Assembly: GCA_030512295.1 (NCBI GenBank)
Contig: JAULSR010000001.1
Coordinates: 4,115,001 to 4,179,000, forward strand
DNA length: 64,000 nucleotides
Source: Bombardia bombarda
Taxonomy: Eukaryota; Ascomycota; Sordariomycetes; Sordariales; Lasiosphaeriaceae
Direction: 5' to 3'
Made by a program: the position numbers and the translations under genes. The notes under the pieces are model-generated. The model did not search any database. It was not told the DNA's origin and worked only from the letters and a program-made list of their open reading frames with translations. Numbering within the stretch: position 1 is the first letter of the stretch; each line of letters begins with the position of its first letter. This document shows positions 33,690-46,000 of this stretch, piece after piece.

Positions 33690-35289
33690 TTACGTGCGGT
33701 AGTCGCCGTTGATGGTACTGTTATAAACATGTCAGTTGGAACGCTCTCAAGAAGGCTGAGGGGGAATAACTCACATGTACTCGTGGCTGTAGTCGCAAGT
33801 CCAGTAGGTGGCCTCCTTGTCGCCAGTGCCCAGCCTGACAAGAATCTCAAGGTCCTCATGCTCAAGGATCTCGGCGGCGCGCGACTTCACACAACAGGGT
33901 TAGTACATATTACCGGAACAAAATATGCTTCAGAATGTTAAACTCACCTCATTAACCTGCTCAGGCTCGCCGTTCACCAACAACTTCAACTCAGGAGAGC
34001 CATCAGTGGGGACGAAGGATACGTTAGTCTTCTCGGGAACAACCTCGGGAACGTCGTTGATAGGCATTCCAGGCTCAGAAATAAGAGAGTATCCGGTGGC
34101 GCACAGAATGCGGCCCCTATTTACTTTCATATCAGTCACTGGGTAGACAGTCTGGATTGACAGGAGATACGTACCAGTTAGCGTCCTTTCCATACAGCGC
34201 CGTCTTGACCAAGGGAGAGCGAGCAATGGTGCTGGCAATCTTTCTGGCAACGTCCTCGCTTGCCGACTCAACTACGCGGATGGTGACGAACTTGGTCGCA
34301 CCCTCGCCGTCGCGCACGACGAGCTGGGCGAGATCAGTTGTAAAGTCAGTCAACACAGTGCGGAAGGCGTCGTAATCCGGCGAGCCCTTGACGACCTCCT
34401 TGCCACCAGCGGCACCGTTGGCCAGCAGGGCGACCGTGTCGTTTGTCGACGTGTCGCCGTCAATAGTGATGCTGTTAAAGGAGCGGTCGACGGCGTACTT
34501 GAGCGCCGACGGCAGAGCATCCGGGGAGATGGGGGCATCGGTGGCGACAATGCCTAGGAGGGTGGCCATGTTGGGGTGGATCATGCCGGCGCCCTTGGTC
34601 ATGCCCGCTATCCTGTACTCGATGGACGACGACGAGGGCAGTTTGAAGGCGCGCGAGATGAGCTTGGGGAAGGTGTCAGTGGTGCAGATGGCCTTGGCGC
34701 AGGTGAGCCAGTGCTCGTGGGACGAGCCCAGGGCGCTGTGCGCTGCTGGCACGTTGTTGACAATCTTGTCGATGGGCAGCCTCTGGCCAATGACGCCGGT
34801 GCTCATGACGAGGGTGCCGTCGTTGTGGCCGAGACACCTGTCGGCGGCATCGGCCATCTTGGCGGCATCCTCCAGGCCGCCCTTGCCCGTGACGGCGTTG
34901 GCGCATCCCGAGTTGACAATGACGCCCTGGATGCCCTGGTTCCCTCGCTTCTCCAGCAGGCTGCGGCTGAAGGTGACTGGTGCGGCCTGGAACTTGTTCT
35001 TGGTGAAGACGGCGGCGGCGGTGCAAGGGCGGTCAGAGGCCACAAAGGCGAGGTCTGGCTTGGTCGTGTTCTTGGGCTTGACTCCCACTATCGTGCCAGA
35101 AGCACTGAAGCCGATGGGATAGGAACCCTCGGTCGGAACATACTTCCTCTTGGCCGCGGGAATAGAACCATTCGCAGGCGCCGAGTAAGACCTTGTGGTT
35201 GTGGTGGTGGCAGCATTGCCGAAACGACGGGCCAATTGAGCGCGAGATTGCCTCAACTGGTTCATCACACGGCCGTTGAGACCCTCCAT
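33690..35289 (-). CDS. ARG7: bifunctional ornithine acetyltransferase / N-acetylglutamate synthase (ArgJ), mitochondrial
   Basis: Four exons, complement(33690..33717, 33775..33884, 33948..34116, 34175..35289), 473 aa; introns 57-63 nt with GTGAGT/GTACGT donors. The last exon is only 28 nt and encodes the end of EYITINGDYRT, the hallmark C-terminus. Residues 1-40 are Arg/Ser/Thr-rich without acidic residues after the first Glu, a mitochondrial targeting sequence. Core motifs: GVKPKNTTKPDLAFVASD, VIVNSGCANAVTGKGG, and the self-cleavage site KGAGMIHPNMATLLG, where Thr243 becomes the N-terminal nucleophile of the beta chain. TYWTCDYSHEY is near the end. The enzyme recycles the acetyl group in the arginine pathway. 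ATG at 35289 is the first in-frame ATG. Confidence 0.97.
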
Positions 35290-36154
35290 GGCGGATGACT
35301 GGCTCGACTCCAAATACGGAGGCCCGTGAGTAGAGGTTTGGTAGAATGACGGCCCAAAAAATCACCAGCACTGACTGACAGAAAAAGGGAGAAAGGTCCC
35401 GTCTACTTTAGAACTAGGAGATAAAATGGGCGGTACCGGAGACGGCCCTGGTCATAGGACTTGATAAAAATCTCGCAGCTTCACAATGCACGCTTTTATT
35501 ATTCACCACTTCTTTGTTGGACGTTTTGAAGAGAGATGGAGGTGTATTTATGTCTGAAATCTCTCATAGAATCGATTCCACACGGCTGCTGAATGCGATA
35601 TGCATCACCGTTGCTTGCATGTTTGAGTCACTTGATTGAGCTAGTTTTACTTTTGGAAGCTCCCCCTCAGCACACCCTTCAGCGTAACCCCAGTGTTACC
35701 CCACCCCGAACTTGCGAGCTCCAAGCTCGGGCCCGCCTGCGGATGCAGATCATCCATGACGGCAGTGCAAATTATTCCAGCCACACCAGTGGGTTGGGTC
35801 CCTGAATGAACGGGCCGTTAGATGGTCTAGGCGCTATAGCTCCACACCACCAAGCCACCTTCGGTAAAAGCTTTTATAGGCTCGATTTTTCCTTCCTCTT
35901 CCAATCCTTTTCCAGTTCATTCTCCCAAAAAGACACGAATCACCAACCGGTGACTTGCCTAGTGGGAAAAATCACCACAGCCGCCTGTGGCTTTTTCCCC
36001 TTTCACCTCTTTCCCCCATGGCTATGCCTCCCTGATCTCCAGCTCTTGACCCCTAGAGCTATTTCAATGAGAATCTGAAGCAAAGACCACGCAACCAAAT
36101 TCTTTCCCAACACACACTCAACCTTCACACACACACAACCCCCAAAGGCCAAAA
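35290..36154. other. divergent ARG7/derlin intergenic region
   Basis: 865 bp holding both promoters. A TGAGTCA (Gcn4/CPC1-type) lies at 35624-35630; a repeated CACA tract at 36110-36138 precedes the derlin start. Confidence 0.6.
35624..35630. promoter_or_regulatory. TGAGTCA site (cross-pathway control, Gcn4/CPC1 type) upstream of ARG7
   Basis: Perfect TGASTCA about 335 bp upstream of ARG7. CPC1/Gcn4 activates arginine genes through this motif under amino-acid limitation. About eight such sites are expected by chance per 64 kb, so the position matters more than the match. Confidence 0.45.
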
Positions 36155-37445
36155 ATGTCGTCGGAGATTATGGACGCCTACTGGCAGGCGCCGCCAATGG
36201 CAAGGTGAGCAATAGCCGTCCGAGTCGGCGTTGTTGCACACAACGGCTCCCAATGTTCGAGTGCGTATACCAATTATGCTCCAGGACAATGGCGACGGCG
36301 ATTTTCGTCACGTCGATTAGCGCCTACATGGGAATACTCCCCTTCAGCTGGTTTTATTTCACAGAGGACAGGTTGTTCAAACTGCTGCCTGAGATATGGC
36401 GGCTGGCGACCTGTTTTCTGATCAGCTCCAAGGAGTTTGGCATCATTTTGGACCCGTACTTTGGTATGCAAACTCTATCCTCCCACTCGGCAGCTTTCAC
36501 GAGCAGCTGACTGACTGGATTGGCGACGCGCAGTCTACCAGTACTTGAGCCAGCTTGAAACCACCAATCCCAAGTTTGCGAGGAAAGCGGACGTCCTCTG
36601 GTACTTGCTCACTGTTGGTAGCTTCATTGTGGTAGGCAATTTTCTCTTTTTTGTCTTCACAGCCTCATTTCCTCCATCCTTCACTATTCGCCCACACACA
36701 AACACACAACTACTCCTCTGCATATCTGCCCGACTAGTGCTATTACATACAACTAGAGCGGTTCCTGGAACAGAGGAAGATTACCCCCGTATGCTGGTCG
36801 GCCCATTTCGCTTTTGGGTCGTTCCGGGGTGCGGGCATGGTGGGAGACGGATGACTCGAGTGATATTTCACCGCTTACTCGGGTGGTTTTTATTCTCCCT
36901 ACATTTCAATACCGGGGGATCATCTCTTCTTAATCTAAACAGTAATTCCTGTTGTTTCTGGCATATGACAGAAAGCTAATGCAACAGAACAGCTCGTAAA
37001 CCGGACCTTTCTCGGCGGTGCATTCTTCCTCCAGGGTCTCATCACCGCCCTGACCTATACTGCTTCGCAGGACCAGCGCGGCGTGAAGACCAACTTTTAC
37101 TTCTTCACAGTGCCGGCGCAGTTGGTACCATACTGCATGATTCTTGCGTCGTTGCTCATGAACCCTGCCGCCATCCCGCTTCAAGTCAGTGGTATCTTAG
37201 CGGCGCATTTACACGATTTCTTGACACGCCTTTGGCCCGAGTTTGGAGGAGGTTCAAGCCTTCTGCCGACACCAGGCTTTCTGTCGTATTTCGTTGAGAC
37301 ACCGAGAGTCTTCCGTCGTGACTATGGCACTGCCATTCGTCCGCCAAGCCAGGCACCAGGTAGCGGTAGCAGCACTGGTGCCTCGGCTGGCCCGGTCTTT
37401 CCTGATTCTTGGAGATCGAGAGGTTCAGGACATCGCCTAGGCTAA
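36155..37445 (+). CDS. DER1: derlin (Der1 family), ER-associated degradation
   Basis: Four exons: 36155..36204, 36285..36463, 36534..36631, 36993..37445; 259 aa. The first two introns are ordinary (80 and 70 nt). The third is 361 nt by my model (GTAGGC donor, CTAAT branch, ACAG acceptor at 36992), unusually long; its exact ends are the least certain part. Derlin features: MDAYWQAPPMAR at the N-terminus, PEIWRLATCFLISSKEFGII, the LGG membrane segment RTFLGGAFFLQGLIT, and FTVPAQLVPYCMILASLLM, giving about six membrane segments, then LYDFLTRLWP-like HLHDFLTRLWPEFGGG. Derlins are rhomboid-fold pseudoproteases in the ER membrane that help extract misfolded proteins. The Gly/Ser-rich cytosolic tail shows no clear SHP box (Cdc48 binding), which favours Der1 over Dfm1. 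Confidence 0.92.
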
Positions 37446-37745
37446 GAGTTTAAGCGGTGACGAGATGCAGATTCAGCGTGTACTTGATAATCATTAATAC
37501 GGATTGTATCAAAGCAACATTCCCTTCTCGTCTTGTTGAAATATTTGCTACGTACTAAGTACTAAGCTATTTATTCCTGTTACCCCTTTTGCTGAATGCC
37601 TCACTTCATGATAACGAAATTGCACCACTGTATTGGGAAGCTTCGTAGGTACCTATATATCAATCCAACATTTATGACGCCAGCCGGTCACCAAATTGAA
37701 GCCAGTGCTCTCTGCGTACGAGTGTCTTATCCAACTCAACAATCC
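37446..37745. other. convergent 3' spacer
   Basis: 300 bp between derlin and POL4 stops. No gene. Confidence 0.5.
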
Positions 37746-39712
37746 TCACCCCGTGCATCGCTCCTCCGGTGGTCGCCATTCCAATTCCAGCCCAGCAAAC
37801 ACGCGACGTTCAGCCGTCAACATGTCGGGCGCCGGCTCACGGTCGGGGCCGCTCTCAAAGTCGACCCAGGACCCATCCGCCCGGCTCCTGATCCCGCTAC
37901 TATCAAACTTGAGCGACCTCCCCTTCTTGCAGTACCGCCGCAGGTCTCTCTGAAACGTCGTCCCGCTCGTCCACCCCAGCACGGCGCACCCGGCCGTCTT
38001 CCACGGGCTGATGATAATATCCACCCGCCGGTGCGGGTTTGGGTTCTTGGCTTCTCCAGACATCCACTTCGGGTCCTGCCAGACCACGAGCGCCTTGTCC
38101 AGCGTGTCGAACCCCGTCCCGGCCTTCTTCTCGTTCCCCTTCCAGCTGACGGGCGTCTGGCCGCGCTCCGTGTTGGTCGTGCTGAGGATCAGGGTATGCG
38201 TGATGTAGCCGGCCCGCTCCAGACTGGCGACGATGCGCTCGACAAACTCCCTGGTGGCGGACTCATCTGGGTGGCTGAGGACGACGTCGACATCGCCGCT
38301 TTGCAGTTTGCCTCTGCGGTAGCCTCCTACGATGACCATTTGGAAACCCCTTTGGACCTTGTTTGCGTGTTTTAGGATGGTGTTGGAGATGGACTCTACT
38401 TCGGCGCGGGGGATCTTGAGCTGGAACTCGTCGTAGTATTTTACGCCGATTTGTTGCACCCGTGTTAGGCTGTCCCAGCCGTACTCGACGACGTCGTCTA
38501 GGTCTCGCCAGCCCTTGTTGTAGAACTCCCTGGCGGTTGTTTCTGCCACACCCCATATCTCGTAAAAGAGCTTTAATACGCTGAGACGGGGATCGGCCTC
38601 GTCGGTTTTGGCCTCTTCTAGCTCGCCTGTCTCTTTGAATTCTTGGTAGAGGACGGCGATTTTTGAACCGCAGCCTGGCAACCTTGCCACTTCTGTTTTG
38701 GTCTCTTTATCAGCATGAACGTGTAGCGCGCAGAGGCAGCAAGAGACAGCAGCTAGACTGTAGCTGTGACTACGACGACCTTACCGTTTGCAGTGGATAG
38801 TGTATACGGATAAGCAGAAAGCGTAGCAATCGCGCTCGAGTAAGCTCGAACCCCGATTTTGTCTCCCATTAGCGTTCTAGCGGCTCTGATCTTGATCAGC
38901 GCGTCGATAAACGCCTCGTTGGGCGGATGGATAGGCGTGGGACGCTGGCACGAGTAGGTCGTGTGGAGATAATCTGGTATAGGGGGCAGATGAAGATCGA
39001 TGTCATGTTCCGACGTGGTCTGATGGAGCAGGGCTGGCCTGATGGGATAGTGAACATGGTCACCACTCCTCCTCCCCCCGGATCCATGAGACGACCTGGG
39101 CCGCTTGGAAGCATCGGCGTCTGCCAAGGCACGCTTCATGATGTCTGCCGCCGCCGCCGCTGCAACAGGAGGTTTTGGGGGCGGTGGTGGTGGTTTCATT
39201 GGCGCTGTTGCGGGCGCTGCGGGCGGCTTGCGGCCCTCATAGATCAGGTAGCCGTCCAGGGGGAGCACCTCGCCGGCCTTGACTGAGTCGGTAAGCCATG
39301 CGAGATTCACGACCTTGACAGCCGTCGCCGGCTGCTGAGTCGATGCATCAGCACTACGCTGACTGCGGTAACGGCTGTTGACCGTTGCCGTTGTTGCATC
39401 TGAGTCGGTATCTGAGATGGCAACTGCCTCCTCGCCCGGCTCGAGCGCAACCCGCGCTTGCTTCAGCCGTGGGGATACGCTGCTGAATGATTTCTGTGGT
39501 TGTTGGGACACAGACCCCGAGACCTCCTCGGTGATCAGCTTTTGCTTCCTGAGCTCAAAGAGGGCTCGTTCTTTTCTAAAGACCTTGCCGACGATGACCT
39601 CAGCTTCCTTGATGTCGTAGGTGAGGGTGGGTATCTGCTCCTCGAGCTTCTGAAGCTCGTCCGATCCCAGATGGGCGGGCAGAAGAAATGTGACTGGGAA
39701 ATTGAGTGTCAT
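37746..39712 (-). CDS. POL4: family X DNA polymerase (Pol4; lambda/mu-like)
   Basis: Two exons, complement(37746..38692, 38785..39712), 624 aa; the 92-nt intron (GTAAGG..AACAG) splits the codon between TANG and VARLPG. Residues 1 to ~165 form a BRCT-like domain (AEVIVGKVF, VVNLAWLTDSVKAGEVLPLD). A Pro/Ala/Ser-rich linker follows. The polymerase core has an 8-kDa/HhH region (IKIRAARTLMGDKIG, LPGCGSKIA), fingers (FYEIWGVAETTAREFYNKGW), GGYRRG nucleotide motif (432-437), the two metal aspartates in SGDVDVVLSH (Asp443, Asp445) and the third in HRRVDIII (Asp534). Catalytically complete. Pol4-type enzymes fill gaps in end joining and base-excision repair in the nucleus; the BRCT is needed for end-joining partners. 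Confidence 0.93.
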
Positions 39713-41013
39713 TTTCGTTTATGCCTTGCTCGATCTCGAGGCATTGGCCAAATCAACATATTTGATGATAGAAGGCGGGGTATTCGTCGATAAACAACAG
39801 CGACAGCCCTAGTCTCATTGCGCGCCTGTCCTCGTATAGCAGACAACCAATTTCCCTTCACAAGTGAACAGCCCGTGTAAAGGTGTAACTGGATTTGGGA
39901 TGAGATGTAGATGTACAAACATTCCTTCGCATAGGTTGTGGGAACTGGGACGGAGTATGGACTGTCTGACGTAGCTGCCATTCGACAGGTCTCCAACCCA
40001 CTGGGCTAGTGTTCCGTTATGCAGGCCAGCTCCCTGCTAGTTCCGTGACGTGCATCAAGTGCATCTACCCGGGAGCAGCTGTTCATCGATTCGACGACTT
40101 TAGAAATGCTTTCTTTGTCTCCTATATCGGTTCTGCTTAAAAGGTGGATGTACTTAATGGTGACTTCTATAATGAGTGAGAAAACGTACAGGACCTCGAA
40201 TTGGGTATTATTCGTACCGACCTGTTTTACATCTGTCGCTCTCCTTCCCAAAAGAATATTACCTAAGTTTCCAAAGTAAAAAAGTCTGGAAGGTGCAGCT
40301 CATGATCGAAGCGGAGGACCCGCTATGCTTTCCCACCTGTCCCCATCAAAGGCTCAGAGCAGCTTTGGTTTTACCATCCGTTCCACGTCATATCTCGAAC
40401 ATTTGAAGTACTGAATATGCCAAAGGTGCCTGTTCGTTTATAACCTCTATTTTTAAAAACTTTAATCACCCAAAGCGATTAGCAAGAAAGCATTTAAACG
40501 TCATAATAGAGAAGGGAGACAGACTTCCAGGTACTTCGAGTTCATATATGTCTCCACTATTCATAGCGACCTGGCACCTGCACCTTAAAAGATTGCCACC
40601 CAGACCAACCAGAGATGCGCAACCACAAAGACCAACCAAGGCATCCATCTCGTCCATCTCTCTGCCTTGCTCGACCTCACCTTCCGCCCTTCTGGTGATC
40701 CATATCCTCCCACGCGCCTTGGCCTTTTGCCGCCGCGTGCTGCTGGCAATCTATCGGTTTGGGGTCTTGAGTCTTGACGGGGCATTCATCATCCTACAAT
40801 AGGTAGCTTTTTCCGACAGCGATTGCGGTTTTCTTCTTGTCTCTCGTTTGACTTTGTAGCAACCCCCGCCGCAACAAAGCGAATCTGGCCGACCAGACTA
40901 GAACTAGTACTTAACATTTACTACGTGATTCTTGATCTGTCGCTTGCCCTCTTACTTCAATTCAACCCAACGCGCAAGGAAGAGAAAAGAAGAGAAGTGA
41001 AAATAAGAGCAAG
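39713..41013. other. divergent POL4/TFA1 intergenic region
   Basis: 1.3 kb holding both promoters; no gene recognised in it. Confidence 0.5.
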
Positions 41014-42027
41014 ATGGAGGTCGCCCAGACGCTGGTGCGGTCCGTCATGCGGGCCTTCTACACGACCCAAGAGATCCTCATCATCGAGTCGCTGGTCACA
41101 CACTCGGCCCTGCGCGATGACGACCTGGCCTACCTGATGAAGCTCAACCTCAAGGACCTGCACAAGGTGTGCGCGGGCCTGCGCGACGCCCGCTTCCTCA
41201 CCGTCCACGTGCGGCCCGAAGTGCAGCAGGGCAAGACGCGCCCCATCAACCGCACCTACTACTTCATCGACTACCGCCAGACCATCGACGCCATCAAGTG
41301 GCGCGTCTACAAGACGGACAAGGACATGCAGGTCATCGCCCACCCCGCCGACGAGACTAAGGAGTACTTCTGCCCCCGCTGCACCGCCCAGTGGACCCAG
41401 ATGGAGGTGCTCGACTCCGTGTCCACCGCCGGCTTCGTCTGCCAGCGCTGCAGCGGCCTGCTCGAGCTGTCCAAGGAGCGCGAGGCCCCGGGACACCAAC
41501 AGCTCTCCCGCATGAACAACCAGTTCAAGTTCATGACCGACATGCTGCAGGAGGTCGACAAGGTCGTCGTCCCTGAGTGCAGCTTCGACACGGCCCTGCA
41601 GAGCGCCCGCCCCATCGTCCGCGAGGCCATACACGAGGTCCTCGCCAGTGTACCTGTTGACACCGCCCTCAACAAGCCCTCCGCCGTCAAGGGCCTCGCC
41701 AACACGGGCCCAAAGACCATGCAGGTCACCATCTCGGACGGCAACGACGAGCTCGAGCACCAGGAGGACCGCAAGCGCAAGGAGCGTCTGCTCAGAGAGA
41801 ACGCCCTCCCCAGCTGGATGACCGAGAGCTCCGTTCCCATCAAGCCCGTGTTCGAGCCCAAGGAGGAGGTCGATAATCACGAGGAAGGCGGGCCCGCAAA
41901 GAGGGTCAAGCTCGAGACCAAGCCGGACGTCAAGGTCATGGTAGAGAGCGCGTTGCAGACTACTACGATCAAGATCGAGGATCCAGACGAGGACGAGGAC
42001 GACCTAGAGTTTGAAGATGTCGTATGA
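41014..42027 (+). CDS. TFA1: transcription initiation factor TFIIE large (alpha) subunit
   Basis: Single exon, 337 aa, shorter than yeast Tfa1 (482 aa) mainly in the C-terminal part. Residues 1-105 form the TFE winged-helix (LVRSVMRAFYTTQEILIIES, DDLAYLMKLNLKDLHKVCAG, TYYFIDYRQTIDAIKWRVYK). A zinc ribbon follows with Cys120-x2-Cys123 and Cys143-x2-Cys146. The Glu/Asp-rich C-terminus (DEDEDDLEFEDVV) is the acidic tail that contacts TFIIH. TFIIE recruits and stimulates TFIIH at RNA polymerase II promoters. Purine-rich leader (gaagagaaaagaagagaag) precedes the ATG. Confidence 0.96.
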   Translation: MEVAQTLVRSVMRAFYTTQEILIIESLVTHSALRDDDLAYLMKLNLKDLHKVCAGLRDARFLTVHVRPEVQQGKTRPINRTYYFIDYRQTIDAIKWRVYKTDKDMQVIAHPADETKEYFCPRCTAQWTQMEVLDSVSTAGFVCQRCSGLLELSKEREAPGHQQLSRMNNQFKFMTDMLQEVDKVVVPECSFDTALQSARPIVREAIHEVLASVPVDTALNKPSAVKGLANTGPKTMQVTISDGNDELEHQEDRKRKERLLRENALPSWMTESSVPIKPVFEPKEEVDNHEEGGPAKRVKLETKPDVKVMVESALQTTTIKIEDPDEDEDDLEFEDVV

Positions 42028-43074
42028 TTTTTGCGCATTCTTCTCATGCGCGCGCGCAAAGCGAGCGTGGTGCAGCTGCCTGGCCTGGCCTGAGAGGCAG
42101 GCAGGCCCACTGGCAAAAACATATCAGCGCCGATTCGACCACCGGCCAACTCCCCCTCCCTCCCTATGTGTCCAACTCTCTCGGAAGAGTTTGACCCGGA
42201 AGTCGGCTGTCGCTCAGCCATGCATGGACCCAGTTCGCACTTCTTGAGTTGCTAGTTGGATTCCATGCTTTCTCTCTGAAACCAGCACTTGATTCCAGGC
42301 CAGTTGGGGGAACTCGAGGAACACAGGATGCTGCCGCTCACTTATGGCAGGCAGGCCTGTCGTGCATTATTCTATCCCGTTGTTTTTCTCCCTGGCACCG
42401 CAAACAACATGTTGTTCAAAACGCACACGGACGGCACCACTATATGGAATATCTTTCTCGAGGCACTCAGGCGGCGGGGAGGGGACGGCATCAAGATGGA
42501 TAGCGGTCTGTTGGGAGGTGGGTAGTAACAGCAAAAACACCCGCACGCACACCCCCTACCTACCTACCCATCTACTTCATAAAGTTTAAGTTTATGTATT
42601 GCATGCTTGCCTGTCCTGCAACATAGAATAGAGAGCGTTGAAAAAACCCACCACCACCACCACCTGTTCCTTACTTCTGGTGTGCTGTGTGTGTGTGTGT
42701 GCACGCTTGCATGCTGTTCTCACCCATAGTTGAAGCCTATACTACCTAGGTAAGATCAAACATCAGGTAAATCCTTCCCAAACACACTCGAAAAATTGGC
42801 ATGTCTTTGTAGAAGAGGCATGGGATGAAATAAAAGCCAGAGCCAAACCAGAAAAAAATACTACAAAACGCTTTTTGTTGAGCGCAAATAAAGAAAGAGC
42901 CAGAAAGTCTGCCACAGAGAAGCCGTAGCCCACCAAAAACAGACATGATTGCTTTGCCAATTCAATTCATTAGACCACCAACCCACCCAAGTACAAACCC
43001 ACCTCCAGGTTGTCCCAAGAAAATATCATCGGTCAACATTGCTACCATCGTCTTATATCCATACGTCTCATTCT
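42028..43074. other. convergent TFA1/SMC1 intergenic region
   Basis: About 1 kb with simple repeats: CCACCA at 42649-42663, GT repeat at 42686-42701, and TACCTAGGTA at 42743-42752. No gene. Confidence 0.5.
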
Positions 43075-46000
43075 TTAGGCGTAGTTCCGAAGCTATACAA
43101 AAAAGAGAAAACAAGTCAGTCAGTCAATCAATGTAGATGATAATAAAACGGGGAGATGATAGGGAACAACTCACATCCAGCGTCAACGTCCTCGAGCTAT
43201 TCACATCCTGGTCACGATATACGCCCACCAGGCTCTCGCTGTCCTGAAACAAGCCCGCCTTGAGACTGATAACAATAAATTGCATGCCCGGCCCCGCATG
43301 CTCGCGAATGTACTTCTTGATCTTGTCTACATTCGCATTATCTAGGGCGGCATCCACCTCATCCAGCACGAAAAAGGGACTGGGCTGGTAGCTGTGGATG
43401 GCGAAGAGGAGCGCCAGCGCCGCCATGGTCTTCTCACCACCCGAGAGGTGCTCCATGTCACGGAAGCGCTTGAGCGGCGGCATGGCGTGGTACTTGATGC
43501 CCGAGAGGTACGGCGTGTCCGTGTCCTCCTCGATGTCCAGGTACGCCTGGCCGCCGAGCGGGTACGCCTCGGACCGCGTCAGGTCCTTGTACACGGGGAT
43601 GATTTGCTCCTGGATGTGGGAGAAGGCCTTGCTGAACAGCTCGAACCTCTTGTCCTTAACCTGGGCAAAAGCATCCCTGGCGGCCTTGAGCGCCGTGCGC
43701 GAGTCCTCAAAGTCTTGCTCGGTGGATTCCAGGCGCGACTTGACCGACTCCAGACGCTCGATGGCGCGCATGTTGGGATTTAGCTTCTCGAGCTCGGCTG
43801 TGAGGCTCGAGATCTTATCCTGGAGCTTGTCCTCGACCTCGTCCTCGGCGGGCTGTGTGCACTTCTTGTTAGCTTAGGCTCGCTTCAATATGGCAAGGAC
43901 GGTGATCAGTTATTTCGGCAAATACATACGTTCTTGAGGTCGTCGTCAAGGCTTTCAAAGTCAATTTCGATTCCATAGTCATCCATGGCAGCCTCGAGGA
44001 TGTCTGCGTCGTCGTCTTCCTCTCCATCGACGTCCATCGCATCTTGATTTTGTTGGAGGAGCACATCCTCATTCGGAATGTCGTCGAGAGAGCCCTCGAG
44101 AAGAGGGATCTGTATCTGCTCAAGCTTGCATCTTCTGAGCAGGGCAAGCTTTCCAGCGCTGTTCTTTTGTACAGTGCCCTCAAGATTGCTGATTTCTTTT
44201 AACCTAATGTCGATGTCCTTGCTCTTCTTCTGTAGCTCTTGCTTTGCCTCTGCTACTTTCTTGGACTTCTCTGCATGAGTTGCTTTGACCTCCTCCAAAC
44301 TTTCTTGGAGAACCTCGAGTTCCTCTTGATCTTGTCCCATTGCTTCTTCAATGTCTGACTTCTCATGTTGGTAGCCTTCCACGTCCCTTTCATTTCTCCT
44401 CAAAGTGTCTTCCATCCCCCGCACTCTGGTTTGGGTATGCTCGTGTTGAGATTCGCTCCATTGTATGGTGCTCTCAAGTCGTTGCTTCTGTATTTGGAAG
44501 TCCTGACGCTTCTTTGCAGCTTCTTCGTCAAGGCTACCTTGCTGGGCGACATAAGCACGAATGTTCTCATAACCAAGCCTCTTGCAGAATCCGGCGAAGA
44601 TCTTATCGTCGACATCGGATATGGCCTTCTCAAACTTGGCAACGGTCGCAAGAGTACTCTGCAGCTCGGCATCTTTCTCTTCGTACTTGGGCTCAAACTC
44701 TTCGAGCTGCCGTAGTTGATGGTCAAGTTCCTTCTGTTGGCTCTTGAGGTTCTTCTCGAAGACGGCAAGTTCATCCTTCTGAAGCCTTAGACGTTGTTCC
44801 AATGCCCCAATCTCGTTCTGGAGAACTTCCTCCGCACTTACTCGCCGGCCAGAGTAAGGCAGTTTTCCAAGCTTATCGCGAAATTCGTCAACCATCCGCT
44901 GGAGAGCCTGCACATCATGCTCCTCGAAACGTCGCTTGCCGCCTTTATCGTCCGGTAACCGACCGCCTGTCATTGTACCGGCTTTGTGAATTACGTAACC
45001 TGCAACGGTTACCGCCTTGACCTGGATCTTCCTGCCATAGACCATATCTTTGGCAACCTCGAGGGTGTCACAGACCACGGATCCACCGCACGCATATGCA
45101 ATCGCGCGCTCAAGCGAGGGATCAAAATCAATCGTGTCAATAGTCAACCGTGCTCCGGGGATACCCTTGACGGCCGAGTTGGATGTGTTGACTTTGATGT
45201 TGTCAAGAGGAATAAAAGTCATTGGAGAAAACCGCTGCTCTTTGAGGAATTGGACGCAGTCCATGCCGGTCTTTTCGGTGTCGACGATGACTGCATCAAA
45301 ATCACGTCCTAGCGCCGTGACCACGGCCTCGTCGTATTTCTTCTGTTTTGGCTTGCAAAGCTCACCGACTCGCCCGCGAACGCCGGGGTAGATACGTTTC
45401 AGGTCCATGATCATGTTCCTTGTTCTGGTCTCTTTCTCATTTTGCCGCCGGCTGCTGTTGGCATCATCTAGACTTCTAATGGCAGTTCTTAACTTTTCCT
45501 CCAGTTCAGTGCGGGTGTTGTTGATACGGATCCGTTCCGACTGAACCTTGTTAAACTCTTGCTTTTTGTCGTTGATCTCGCTAGACACCTTGCGAACGGA
45601 ATCCTGGATATTATCTCTGCGATCCTTCGTCGCTTGAACCTCGCTCTCCAACTTTTGGACGGCAGCTTCAAAAGCATCGATCTTAGATTTCAGGCTGCTA
45701 ACCGTGGTCTCATCACTCTTTAGCTGCCGCCTAAGGTTCTCGAGTTTAAATCGGTTATCCGAAGACTTCTTCATGGCCTCGGCGCGGAGAGTATTGTACT
45801 CCTTGCGGTCTGCGTCACTGAGCTCTTTTCCTTGCTTCTTGATACTGTCGGCCCACTGTTTCTCAAATATTTGCTGCGCTTTCTCTACACCCGAGAGATC
45901 GATCCTCAACTTGTCGATATTGGCCTTCTCGGCATCGCGGGCCTTTTTGACGTCGGCCATTCGTTTCCGAATCGCATCCATGTTTTGTGTGCTCTGTGCA

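Noticed and set aside
34132..35313. ARG7 start upstream of 35289
   Set aside because: The open frame extends to 35313 only through a TTG codon; the first ATG in frame is 35289 and gives a good mitochondrial leader.
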